This document shows positions 33,512 to 44,580 of a stretch of DNA of 64,000 bases, piece by piece. The notes below the pieces were generated by a model. The model saw only the letters and a program-made list of their open reading frames with translations. It was not told the origin of the DNA and did not search any database. Source of the DNA: Adiantum capillus-veneris (Eukaryota; Streptophyta; Polypodiopsida; Polypodiales; Pteridaceae); NCBI GenBank assembly GCA_014529385.2, contig CM043953.1, forward strand, positions 98,771,342-98,835,341, written 5' to 3'. Position numbers and translations under genes: made by a program. The first letter of the stretch is position 1. Each line of letters begins with the position of its first letter.

Positions 33512-36500
33512 ATGAGTAGTGACGAGGATGTGGGGCCGTCCAATCGAAACGAGGATGTGGGGCCATCAACGAGGATCTTATGTCCTTGTAATCAATGCAA
33601 GCATGCTGTGCGACGGACAAGACGCGTTTCTTTGCAGCACGTTCGTGAATTTGGCGAGTTCGATCGATCTATTATAGTTCGAGTTGTTGCCAATTATAAC
33701 TCGTCGGACTCTGACGTTGGCCAACAGGCAGCAATCTTGCAACCCACTAGATGTATTCGCAAGCGCTTTGGTCAAGCAGCATATGTGAGTGAGGCCACAA
33801 GATGTAGCCTCTGAAAGCTCGGGGGATGATCATGCAGATCACATTCCCAACAAGGCAATGTTTGAGCCCGAGATTGATGAAATGATCGAGGCGATCATGG
33901 ATTCAGAAAGGCTTATCTATGATGATATGAAAAGTGAAGCCGATACGTCATTGTATAATGGAGCACGTGTGTTTAGATTGAAAGCGCTCCTGGTCTTCTC
34001 AACATGCAGGCAAAGTTTGGATGGAGTGACACTAGCGTCGCAACACTTTTCAGGTGATCTATTACAATTAGTTTACTTTAATAAAACTCTAAATGTATAA
34101 TGATGTGAGATTTTTACACAATTGTACCGTATTTTTATGTTGTATAGATTGCTCAAAGAGCACATACTACCAACTAATAATGTGATGCCAGATTCACGAG
34201 AGGAAGCAAGAAAGATTTTGCGAAACTTGGGGATGGATTACAATTCGATCCACGCTTGTCCTAATGACTGCATTCTTTTCAGAGGGGAATACATAGACAT
34301 GGAGAAGTATCCGAAATGTGATTCCGAGAGATATTGAGTAGATCTCCACGGAACAAAAATTCCGCAAAAGGTTTTGCGACATTTTTCTCAGATTCCTTGC
34401 ATCAAGCATTTCTTTGAATGTAAGTCAATGGCTGCCCTAGCATCATGGCATGAGGAGAATAAATCTTCGGATGGTGTGCTACGGATTCCTACAGATTGCG
34501 TAGCCTGGAAACATATAGATGGAACATGGTCGGATTTTTCCAGGGAAGCTCGGAATTTGCGCTTAGACCTGGCTATGGATGGCGTAAATCCATTTGGTCA
34601 AAGATCAATATCTTACAGTGTATGGCCCGTTGTCATCGTCAACTACAACATTCCCCCGTGGTTGACTACGAAGAAGGGGCACCTATGGCTAAGCTTGATT
34701 GTGCCGGGGCGATATAAAGTGAAGAATATGGATGTGTATCTTCGTCCACTATTGAAAGAGCTACAACAATTGTGGATTGGCATAGAAGTGGTGGATATGA
34801 GCCGACACACAGGTCGATGGAATGCTTTGATCAGAGGCATTCTAATGTGGACCATGCATGACTATCCCGGACTAACAAAATGCTCAGGTGATCTATTTAC
34901 ACTCCTCACTCAAACACTGTAAATCTTGGTTTTTCTCAAGCTGATCTATTATCATGTGTAAACATGCAGGGCTTCAAACAAGCGGATACAGAGCATGTGT
35001 CACATGTGGACCTAGACTGAATGCACGTAGGGCGCCTTCATTGAAGAAGCAAATCTACGAAGGTCATCAAGCATATCTTCTAGAGAATCATGTGTTATGC
35101 GACGGTTTTTTGGGAAGAGAGCCATCGAGGATGTCTGCACAAGCATGGTTAGAGCAGAAGGAGATGTGTGATGACGGATTGCCCCCAGGGATGAAGTGAC
35201 TATCTCTATGGTACGAGTTACCATACTGGCCCAGACTCATGATCAATTACTTGCTCAATCCAATGCACATATTCAAGAATGTGGGTAATTTACTATGGGA
35301 TCATCTGACCGGCAAGAAAGATACTTTGGGAGCCAGGGTTGACCTTAGAAATGTGGATCGTATGGAGCAATATTGGCCGCAAACAGCATCCGATGGATCA
35401 ATAAAACTCCCTAAATCACCATGGATTTCCACAGGAGCCCAAGAACGCAAAGTAAAAGAGACCATTCGATCTTTGCGGACCCCCACTAGCGTAATACACT
35501 TGCTCCGAACGTGTTTTACTAAAGAAGGAAAGCTTACCGGTTTGAAGTCACACGACTGGCATAAAATGTGTCAGGTATGTTCATAGTGGAATATATCATA
35601 GTGGGAATTGTGTAACAAATTCGTGTGTGGAATTTAATATCATTGCTGCACATGTTTTGTAGTTTATTTTACCGGTTTCCATTGAGGGATGTTTGTATCT
35701 TGACATCCGTAACACAATCTACAAACTTGCGAAGTTGGTGCAATGGATCTCACAAAAGGAGATCAACGTAGACTCCATACCATTCGCCAAACTAAACGCT
35801 GCGGAGGTTGTGTGAATGTTTGAGAAACATTTTCCTACTACCATGCTAACCATTCAGGTGCATCTTCTTGTTCACATAGTTGATGAGGTGGAAATAGCTG
35901 GCACAGTACATTCCAGATGGATGTTCTTTTTAGAACGTTTCATGAAAACGCTCAAGGGATATGCGCATTAGAAGGCGCGTCCGGAGGGTAGCATGGCAGA
36001 AGGTTGGCTGGTATCAGAGTCCCTAGTGTACATTGGAGAGTGGCTAGACGGATTTGATAAAGCCCGGGATATGCTATGGCGAACCATAGATGATGAACGC
36101 ATATCTGGGATTGCCATGTGCAATCTCGGTGTTGCGATTTTGAGGATCGATTATAGAGTATTTTTTGTCGACTTGTTCGACTTGCAATGGTTCAAGATAA
36201 TCATGGAGGGTCTCAACGCTACTGTGCGTAGAGGAGAGTCTGGTTTTCTTGAGGTGGATTCAACTAAGAAATGGACTGACCTAAGAGACACTTTCGTACT
36301 ACCCGAGCATTTTGAAAAAGTAAGTATGAAATAGTTAACATCCCATTTTAGAATTCATGTGCTTGGAAGCTCTCATGTAAGTTATGTGGCTCTGGCAGGT
36401 GATATTTCATCCTACAAAGTCTGCATCAAACTGGTGGTACGTCATAGATGTAGCCTTGTAGTGCACGGACGTATGAAGGCTACCATGTGCCAATCACAGC

Positions 36501-36702
36501 GGCATCAATGGAGGAGATCGGAGAAGATGCTCATTCAGAAGTCGTTGAGGTGGTGCCAGACGAACATCAAGCTGCTACTCTCTATGGGGTGCATGCATAG
36601 GATCTACAAAATGAAATAGAGGACATCTGTTTAAATGGAGAGCTCTATATAGATATAGGAAGTTATGCTGAGCTATGCGAGGATGAGAGAGAGATCTCTT
36701 AA
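33512..36702 (+). pseudogene. CACTA TNP2-type transposase, five exons, inactivated
   Basis: Exon 1 begins MSSDEDVGPS and holds the transposase-associated zinc motif CPCNQCKHAVRR. TNP2 blocks follow: NSIHACPNDCILF, then CIKHFFECKSMAALASWHEE, DGVNPFG, LTTKKGHLWLSLIVPGRY, GYRACVTCGP and NPMHIFKNVGN. DUF4218-like sequence comes next (LDIRNTIYKLAKLVQW, HLLVHIVDEVEIAGTVHSRW, RFMKTLKGYAH) and a DUF4216-like tail. GT-AG introns that restore the frame can be read at 34054-34147, 34888-34970, 35575-35662 and 36320-36398. Defects are in-frame TGA at 34335, 35197 and 35813, TAG at 35969, and frameshifts near 33785, 34002 and 36455. In intact relatives it cuts the TIR ends. The TAA at 36700 closes the frame. 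Confidence 0.9.
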
Positions 36703-36873
36703 AGCCATAAATATTGTATTTGAATAATTTTGCTACGTTTTGTAAAAACTCTAGCTCTCTAAGTACCTTCCATGTTGTATAACGCTCTTTTGATTTTGTG
36801 CTCACATCCTGGGCAATCCATGGCCTCATGTAGCTCCACCACCTGGTTTTTCGACTGCAAGATTTGATTGTGT

Positions 36874-36952
<79 letters not shown>
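36874..36952. repeat. (CT)n microsatellite
   Basis: About 39 CT units between the two CACTA genes. A second run lies at 37138-37180. Confidence 0.95.
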
Positions 36953-36957
<5 letters not shown>

Positions 36958-37134
36958 GAAAAATCCGCGTTATTAACTTGCCTCTTCCATCTCTCAAGTT
37001 GAATAGAAGAAGAACGCGTCATTGCGTCATTGTATTTATATGCGTCATTACGTCATTGTATTTAATGGTCTTTGCATCCACTCTAGGTACGTATGCTCTA
37101 GGTATGTTCTCACAAGGAGGGATGACGAGCACCT

Positions 37135-37185
<51 letters not shown>

Positions 37186-37251
37186 CTTGTCCACGTTTTC
37201 TACTCCATTCATTCAATATTAAGTTTAAATGTTCGTGTGTTTCATGTAGGT

Positions 37252-38552
37252 ATGGATGATGAGGAGTTTCTTTCTTCTTTGTCACCCCAACAGAGATAGT
37301 GGTACGTGGAGCGTTATCGCTCTGGCACACCATCGTGCGTTCCTACTCCATTCGCATCTCCCTCTGTTTCGGAGTCCTCAACGCGCTCCAAAGCTTCGGT
37401 GTCGACGAGACGATCTTCACACTCGTCTAGGCGCCGACGCTCTAGTGGTGGCGGTGGCGGGTGTTGTGGGGATGCCGCCGCCGATGCTTCGACACCGCCT
37501 CGTGTTCGACGAGGATCTTTACCCTCCCCTTCTTTGCCCGTCCCGACACCAGCCACGGCATCGCCATCGACACCAAGTTTTGTGCAGATGACTGCCGTTC
37601 CTAGCGGCTACACACCACTAGCTACTCCTCCAGGAGTCACTCCAGTGGGACACTCCTCGCTTCGGGGCTCAGACTCTAGTGGAGACACCTGACGTCCGTA
37701 CCCCCGTCGACACGCCGTTAGAGACCCCTACCGAGACACCCAGGTTCACTCATCAGCGCCTTACTCTGTCGACTTCAGCGGTGGCATCATCTTGGATGAT
37801 GAAGGCAAGAAGGTGATTTCGCGTATGCGCGGTCTTTGCTCTCAGGTGTTTAGACACTACATACTAAACACTTGGAGTGAAGTACCGAATGATTTAAAAG
37901 ACAGAGTCATCAGCATGCTTCATGACGAGTTTTATCATTCCAACACGGGATGACCGCTTCAATGAAGACGTGATGAAGGTTCGAATGTGCGAATACTGCA
38001 AGCACAAGAATTCCGAAGTGCAAAAAGCAATCAAGCATGGGTGGAACAAACCAGATTGACTGGCCAAAGAAGATTGGAAGAATGCGAAGAAAGCAGTGCG
38101 CGAGAATCCCGACAAGTGGAAGCAACAAAAGGAGGCAGCCAGAGTGCGTGTAGAGGCAGGGAGCTCGCACCACTTGGGGAGCGGCGGGTGGGCATCATTT
38201 GAGGCCGATTTTGTAAGTGTTTTTGCATTGCTCTCTATTTTTGATAGTTTAGGGTTTATGGGTTTTTAAATTCTAACATAATGGATTTTTTGTATGTTTT
38301 GACAGTGGTCGATTGACAGGACGTGATCCCACACCGTACGAGCATGAGTACACAGGCAGGAAGAGCTTAAACGCCCTTATGGACATTCTGAGTTCTCGCA
38401 GCGGCATGGTTAGTATTAGGGTTTATTCTTTTCTATTTGTTGTATTGTTTTATAAACATTGCTATATGTTTATACTTACAAAAAGCTGTCTTATTTTTTT
38501 TTGTAGAATCCGACAGATACGCCGCTTGGACGCGATGAGACGTCTGATTAGA
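37252..38552 (+). pseudogene. CACTA second gene, transposase_24 (Ptta/En/Spm) type
   Basis: ATG at 37252 opens MDDEEFLSSLSPQQR, then an in-frame TAG at 37297, then a Ser/Pro/Thr-rich disordered region with an Arg cluster. The conserved part reads FSGGIILDDEGKKVISR, HYILNTWSEVPNDLKDRV, EVQKAIKHGWNKPD, NPDKWKQQKEAARV and LGSGGWASFEADF. Introns at 38213-38305 and 38409-38506 have GT-AG ends and lead to DPTPYEHEYTGRKSLNALMD and a short last exon ending at TAG 38550-38552. There is a TGA at 38057 where TGG (Trp) is expected, plus frameshifts near 37700 and 37950. Related proteins are thought to bind CACTA subterminal repeats. Confidence 0.85.
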
Positions 38553-39426
38553 CGACGTCAGTTTAGCAATAGCTAGATAGCATTAGTTTCTTTTTGTCAT
38601 AGCTTATGTATCATGAGACGAATTTTATAAGTCTTTTTGAAAACCATGTATATTTTTTACGACAACGTCAATTATCTGTGAATGCTCGATACGATCGACT
38701 TTCTTTTGCTATGACATTGTACATTGGCAAGAGTATATGTTCGCTATAAGCACCATAACTCCATAAGTACTTATGCGAAGCAAGCCTTCCCTTTTGCCAT
38801 TTGGCATTGTGGTTTCCACAGTTTGGAATATGCTATTAGCACACAAATTTGGGGAAACTTTCCCAGATGTTTGCACGTTTTTACATCCCACGATGATACA
38901 TATGCTACATCACTCAAGGAGTACATATGGCTATGAGCCGAATTCGAGCGAACTACCAAAAACCTTGCCACAAGTGGGCGACAAGGTTAGTACATTTCAA
39001 GTTATTTTTGTTCTTGTCTATATTTTACTTTTCATTTTGAAAAGAATCTCTTTGTTGTGCAAAGCAAGGTGCTTCGACAGACTCCATAAGAAGCCGCTGT
39101 ACAAGCAAAGTGCTTTGCCGGACTTCATGTGAAGCACGCCTTCTCTTATGTGCCAATGTATTATCAATTGAATACTTCAGATCAATGATAATGACACACA
39201 TCTTTGCCACTATGTGAATATAAGATCACAATTTACGCAACGGTGCACTGTGATGTATCCACGCCAGTGTAATCGTGCAAGGCATGTATACCAAAGGCTT
39301 ACATGGTTGAGACTATCATTGTCATAAAATATAATATTTAACTTTACCAAATAATTTTCTCATATCAAATTGCTCACGTAATATGGGAAGATAAAAGGGG
39401 AACAAGAGTTATGATATATATATATG
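38553..39426. other. No recognisable gene
   Basis: Only short frames. The missing right end of the CACTA element would be expected here or a little further right, but no TAGTG terminus is visible. Confidence 0.5.
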
Positions 39427-39632
39427 TGCTTCTAGACCTATCTCAATAAGGGACCAACATGTGAAATGGTTGCATCTCAAAAGGGGTCCAAAAGGAGACG
39501 GTCTACCAAAGAGCAATGTGCAATAAGTGCTTCTAGGTTTACCTCAGCAACAAGGGACCAAGAGGAGAGATGGTTACATCTCAAAAGGGGTCCAAACGGA
39601 GATAGTCTATCAAAGAGAAACATGCATCTAAT
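39427..39632. repeat. Two-unit tandem repeat, about 101 bp
   Basis: Units start at 39427 and 39528 with TGCTTCTAG and share GGTTRCATCTCAAAAGGGGT and GTCTAYCAAAGAG. A few substitutions separate them. Confidence 0.85.
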
Positions 39633-39900
39633 GGAGCTTAAAAGACCTTAGGGTTAGCTTCATTAAAGACCTCCAAAAGAGAGTGTTAAAAAGTCCTTTG
39701 ACCTTACGCAAGCTAAGGCTAACCTCGAGGTGGGAATCCTACCCAAGCATGAGGTGCTAAGATGCTTAAAGTGGTTGTGGGAACCTTGCCAAAAGCTTGA
39801 GGTGATTTTATGCTTAAATGACTAAGGTTTTTGAAATGTTAAATTCAAAGATAAATTCTCAAGAGGCATGAAAGTTTCCATGCTTGATTGACTAACGCTT

Positions 39901-40020
39901 GAAGTATTCAATTCAAAACCAATGACTTAAGAAGCATAAAAGACACATGCTTGCTTGATTGACTAAATCCTTGAAGTATTCAATTCAACCAAATGACTTA
40001 ATAAACATAAAAGACACATG
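39901..40020. repeat. Two-unit tandem repeat, about 71 bp
   Basis: Units start at 39901 and 39972 with TGAAGTATTCAATTCAA; both contain CATAAAAGACACATG. Confidence 0.85.
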
Positions 40021-40182
40021 TTCAAATGATCCTCCACATGTGGCCCTCATGATGTGCTTGAATGCTATCGGATAGGTTTTAAAGGGGTCCAATGAGAATT
40101 TAGATACATAAAAATAAATAATTAAGTTCTTTCTGTCAAAGAGGAAAAAGAGGACACATGTCCAAATGAAATAATAAAATAA

Positions 40183-40189
<7 letters not shown>

Positions 40190-40242
<53 letters not shown>

Positions 40243-40302
40243 GTGGACCAAGCATGAAAGGGGGTATACTCCCCCCCCCCCCCCCCCCCACACACACACA
40301 CA
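40190..40302. repeat. (GA)n, then C19-(AC)n
   Basis: A GA run ends near 40240. At 40271-40289 there are 19 C followed directly by AC units. Confidence 0.95.
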
Positions 40303-41700
40303 TTTTGTCATTGTGTGGAGTGCAAAGTGCAAGAGCTCCATCTCCTTCTCCAAGCTTGTGGAGAAGTGGAGAGCCTACATCAACACTCTTGGCTATGGAA
40401 TGCATATCCAACCAAGAGCCATGCTTCAATGCTTAAGCTTGCCATCTTCTTCATCTTCATTACTATGCTATTATGCTATGCTAAGCAAGAAGAGTGATGA
40501 TAAGTGTGGAATGTTTCTTCTTCCTCTTCCGTACCCTCATTCCCTGCTAGCTCTCTCCACCTTTGAAGGTGTTTGAGGCCTTGGGACTGAAGCTTGGGAT
40601 AGTTAATGCTTTTGTAAAGTTTATGCTATGCTCGTGATGCATGAAGCTTTCCATCTTCATAGCATCACCAAGGTCACAAGGAACACAAAGATTGTATTGT
40701 AACAGGTCTCTCTTGATGGGCGAATCTATAATACAAACGCCTTTTGGAGGGGGGACCGGCTCCAAGTAAATCCGGTCCTCAACTATTGTCATGTTCTCTA
40801 ATACTCTCTCTTTCTCTCTTGCAAAAGTATTGTTCATGCCAAGTTAATTAAGTAATATGTTCATGTTGCTACCATCAATTAAGTTCACCCTCTATGTTCT
40901 CAAAGTAATCTCATAAAAATGCTTACTCTAATTCTCTTAATTCCGCTATTCTCAAAGTTCATAGGCCATTCCCATTACAGTCATTGAAGACAAGGACTTA
41001 TTATTCTATTTTTTTGCTTGGTATGTATGGCATACTAGTACGATGGCGGTACAACACCCATCATTGCATACGCTTCCACTATAGCACTAGCTACTTTGTC
41101 AAGGACGAGCTCAATTATTGATGTTTTATAACATTTTGTGTTTATGTTTATTCACATGCAGAGTGCCATACATAAGTACGTTGTTACGATCCCAATCACA
41201 TACACGGTAAGTGAGTCAAGATATCATTTATGGTACCTCTCTCCGAGAGTGTAGTACAAGTATACTGTTGTACGCTTATATGATGAGCTAAGACACATAC
41301 ATGGTCTGCACTGGATCATATGCAAGGGCCATAAAACACATTCAAATCAAGGATTTTCCTCAGCCCAAAATTCTCTTTATCTCTCTCCTTCCTAATTCTC
41401 TGCGGGAAAGGTGAAACTAGGTATGATTTTTCTAAAATCTTTCTATGTCAATATGGTAACAGGAAGGGCTATTAGCCATCTTTTTTGGAAGGGCTAAGAG
41501 CCACCTATTTTTGTATGGCTAAGAGCCATCTGTTTGTAATCCATCACTGATTGCTTTCAAGATCGAACAAATCTATTCAGTTGATAATGCGTCTCTCTAC
41601 CAAGGTGTATAGATGAAGCAAGCAATTCAGACAGCACGGTTGTTTGCAAACTCCTAGATTATGGATTTTTGAGTCTAGACAAGATCCCGTTGTGAATACG
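40303..41700. other. No recognisable gene
   Basis: Short frames only. At 41460-41535 a GGCTAAGAGCCA-type self-complementary motif recurs three times, each able to form a tiny hairpin. Confidence 0.5.
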
Positions 41701-41839
41701 GTTGCATATTGAGTGGATTTTCTATTTTATCTACAACACTAAGAGTGTCTGTATGAGTACAGTTTTGGGAGAAGACCCAGTTTGTGATGATTGCATCACT
41801 TATTAAAGTGTTGATAGTCAATTCTTGGAACAATCACAC

Positions 41840-41958
41840 TTATGCTTTCAAGGAAAGAAATTCACCAACTGCCAAGGGGTAGTGGAAAATTTTAAGCTTC
41901 CGTAGTCATAAGGGCAAACCCAAGGGGGGGTCACGAACACAGGCGAAGAGTCAGCTGC
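41840..41958 (+). pseudogene. Element F coding relic, part before gypsy E
   Basis: Plus-strand reading gives TYAFKERNSPTAKG, stop, then SFRSHKGKPKGGSRTQAKSQ. With gypsy E and one CTGC removed, it runs on in frame at 53034. The protein family is not recognised. Confidence 0.45.
41955..41958. repeat. Target-site duplication CTGC, left copy (gypsy E)
   Basis: CTGC precedes the left LTR and recurs at 53030-53033. Only four bases match; the fifth differs. Confidence 0.7.
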
Positions 41959-42217
41959 TGAGGCGGTCCGGGGCGGGCAACAAGAAGAGCAACCTCTAGA
42001 CACCCTTCAAGGCTCCCGTGCTGCTCAATGGGGCTGGGGCAAAACACAACACAAACCAAAACAACAAACCCACAGCCAAATCCCAACTACACAAGGGGCA
42101 CCACCTAGTTTAAGAGCGAACTAGGACGCAAAAGAGGAGAATCGTTAGAGCAACCCACAAACAAACAATAAATTTACACTAACCCTAACACCAATGGAAC
42201 ACTCTCACACACTAAAA

Positions 42218-42277
<60 letters not shown>

Positions 42278-44580
42278 TGTACAACTTAGCTTCAACTTTA
42301 TATTTTGCACAAAAAGGAACTTAGAGCTTGCGGAATCAAGTGACAAGATTTGGTTATAGAATCACTAGCACATTGTCTTAGGGTTATGGGAGCCCTCTCA
42401 CCATCCACCCTCTTACAATGGTAGCCAAACAATAGCCAATGAATCACAAGCAACAAAACAACAACCTTCAATGAAACAAGTCACCTTATGAAGCTGAATG
42501 AGTTTGCCAAGCCAAATTGGAGGAGAAGCATGAGCCTTTGGACATGAATTGCACCCAAAACTACCAATTCATTGATGTTGGGGTAGATACAACAATGGTA
42601 GGAAGAATATCTTCTACTCACACTCACTCAAACTAGCTCAAGCTTTTCTATGCACCAAAGTGATGGTGTATAGAAAGCTTACTCTCTATTTACAACCAAG
42701 ATAGAACTGGCGTGTGCTACGCTCAATCTAGTGTGCAATGGTATAGTGATGTCTTTTACAAGGAGGAATGGGTTCTATTTATAGGTTTTAGAAGCCTTGA
42801 TTAGGATTAAGCTTAATCAATTTTATTAGGAAAGATCAAGGATTATGAATTTTTATGAATTTCAAATGAGAATGGGGTCCCTCTTTTCTCTTGAGTCACA
42901 TGGATGTGGGCTCAAGTAAGAGAATTATTGATGTGGTGAAAGGAGAGAAACTTCCATGGGAGTGAGTGAATTTGGTTTACTTGTGCGGTTGCCTACTCCA
43001 TATGTTGATAGTGTGGGTGCATTTTTACAAGAGAAGTTAGTTGTTAGTGGTAATAATCACTAGAATTGTTAGTGATACATTTACAATGGGTAGGATGAGT
43101 TGATTTGATGAAGGAAGAGGGGTGAATTAAAAGAGAATCATTGAGATGGTGAAGCTTTGAAGAAGCTTGAACTCACCCTTGTGTAGATTGTGAAAAAAAT
43201 GACCGTTGGTCTTCTTCTTCTTCGCTTCTTTACGCCGCCGCCACGGTTGACCACCACGATGAAAAGAGGATTTTTTGATGAAAAATCCTCAATTTGCAGA
43301 AGTTATCATGGTTAAGATGCTGAATTTTAGATATTTTTAGGAAAGGTAAATGAAATTGTAACATAGAAGCAATAGAGAGAGACATGGAGAGGGTGTATGT
43401 ATGTAGAGGTTCATAAAAGAACTATAGGGATGAGAGAGAAGGGTAGTGGTGAAGAGGGTGGGAGAAGCCATGGAAATTGCAGGTTTGAGTGAGGGAAGGA
43501 GAGGGAGGGATGTGTAAGAGTGAGTAGGTGTGTGGAAGGGTGAGAGAAGACTAAGGGCTACTTGTGAGAAAAGTGGGCAGATTGGGGTCCACTCAAAAAA
43601 TCATAGCTCATCGTTGGTAGCTCCAAAAATCATGAAAAAATTTGAGGTGATTATTCAGAGCGTGGGCTACATTTTCTCTTTTGACCACTGCTCCAAATTC
43701 GGAGTGGAGATAGGTGCCAAAATTCTCACCAAAAAGCCTATTTTTATGCTTTCAAAAGTCTTTTAGTGTCCCCCTCCTTTGTTGAATTTGTACAATGCAT
43801 CCAAGAGTGAGCCCCTTCTTTGTCATATTATATTACAAAGCATCCAAGTTGCCCTTGACCCATGCATGGAGGAGGATTATTGGTGAATAAAGAAATATAT
43901 ACATGGTGGGACTAGTGTATGGACTATTCATGGACTTTAGCTCAATGAGCACATGGTGTTAGAATAATGAGTAAAAATAATAATAAAAATATGGAGGAGT
44001 TATGGATATGGAAAGATATTGGAATCATATGATATGGTCCCTCCTTGAATTATTTTGGGTGAAAGAGGAAAAGATATGCAAGTAAATAATATAATAAACG
44101 TAACCAATGAGTAGAAATCAATTTTTTGTTTTCACGAGGGTGAGGGTGAAAATGTGGGAGTGATTTGTATAAAGGAAAAATATGAGGTTAGAGTATGTAC
44201 ATATTGGCAAAAAATATAATTATGGTGTAAGAGGATGAAAGAAGGTGTACATAGGTTTAATAAAACACACACCTAAGTAGAAATATTAAAATACCAAAAT
44301 AATTATAAAAAATCCCTATATTTAGGCCATATATACAATGAAATATTTACACACAAAGAGACCATAATATACTTTTATTTTTTTATTATTTTTATTTTTT
44401 TGGCTCAACTAGCCCAGTGACTAGCTAGCTGAGGGTTTTTAAGAAGATATGGGAAAAGCCCCCTAACTCACACACGCCTATGTACAGTGAAATGGTAAGG
44501 ATAGCCATAGCGTTTAGGTGAATTTGGTAGGGTGGAGTAACTTACTATGGAAATTATGGAGAGCCGAAAAACTGCTATCA
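41959..44580 (-). repeat. 3' LTR of gypsy E (2.6 kb)
   Basis: It aligns end to end with 50439-53029, with TG...CA termini (minus strand begins TGATAGCAG). It contains a GA run (42220-42274) longer than in the partner and an extra CCAATGGAACA. Frames such as 43530-43766 recur in both LTRs and are not supported as genes. Confidence 0.95.

Larger units (their letters stand above)
30991..38600 (+). mobile_element. CACTA (En/Spm-type) DNA transposon, right end not found
   Basis: It opens CACTACAAGAGG at 30991, followed by subterminal motifs with TAGCGACG/CGTCGCTA repeats in both directions, as CACTA ends have. Downstream on the same strand are a TNP2-type transposase gene (33512-36702) and a transposase_24-type second gene (37252-38552), the normal two-gene content. 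I found no inverted CACTA terminus before 41958, so the right boundary given is only just past the second gene. Both genes carry stop codons. Confidence 0.82.

Noticed and set aside
37256-37591. His/Arg-rich plus-strand frame
   Set aside because: It is a shifted reading of the CACTA second gene, whose own frame (37252 on, then 37306-37692) fits the family better.
41954-41959. A 5-bp target duplication CTGCT for gypsy E
   Set aside because: It would require the left LTR to lose its initial T; only CTGC matches with both LTR ends intact.
43530-43766. 78-residue plus-strand frame repeated at 51979-52215
   Set aside because: It recurs only because both copies lie in the LTRs of gypsy E. It is antisense to the element and has no motif.
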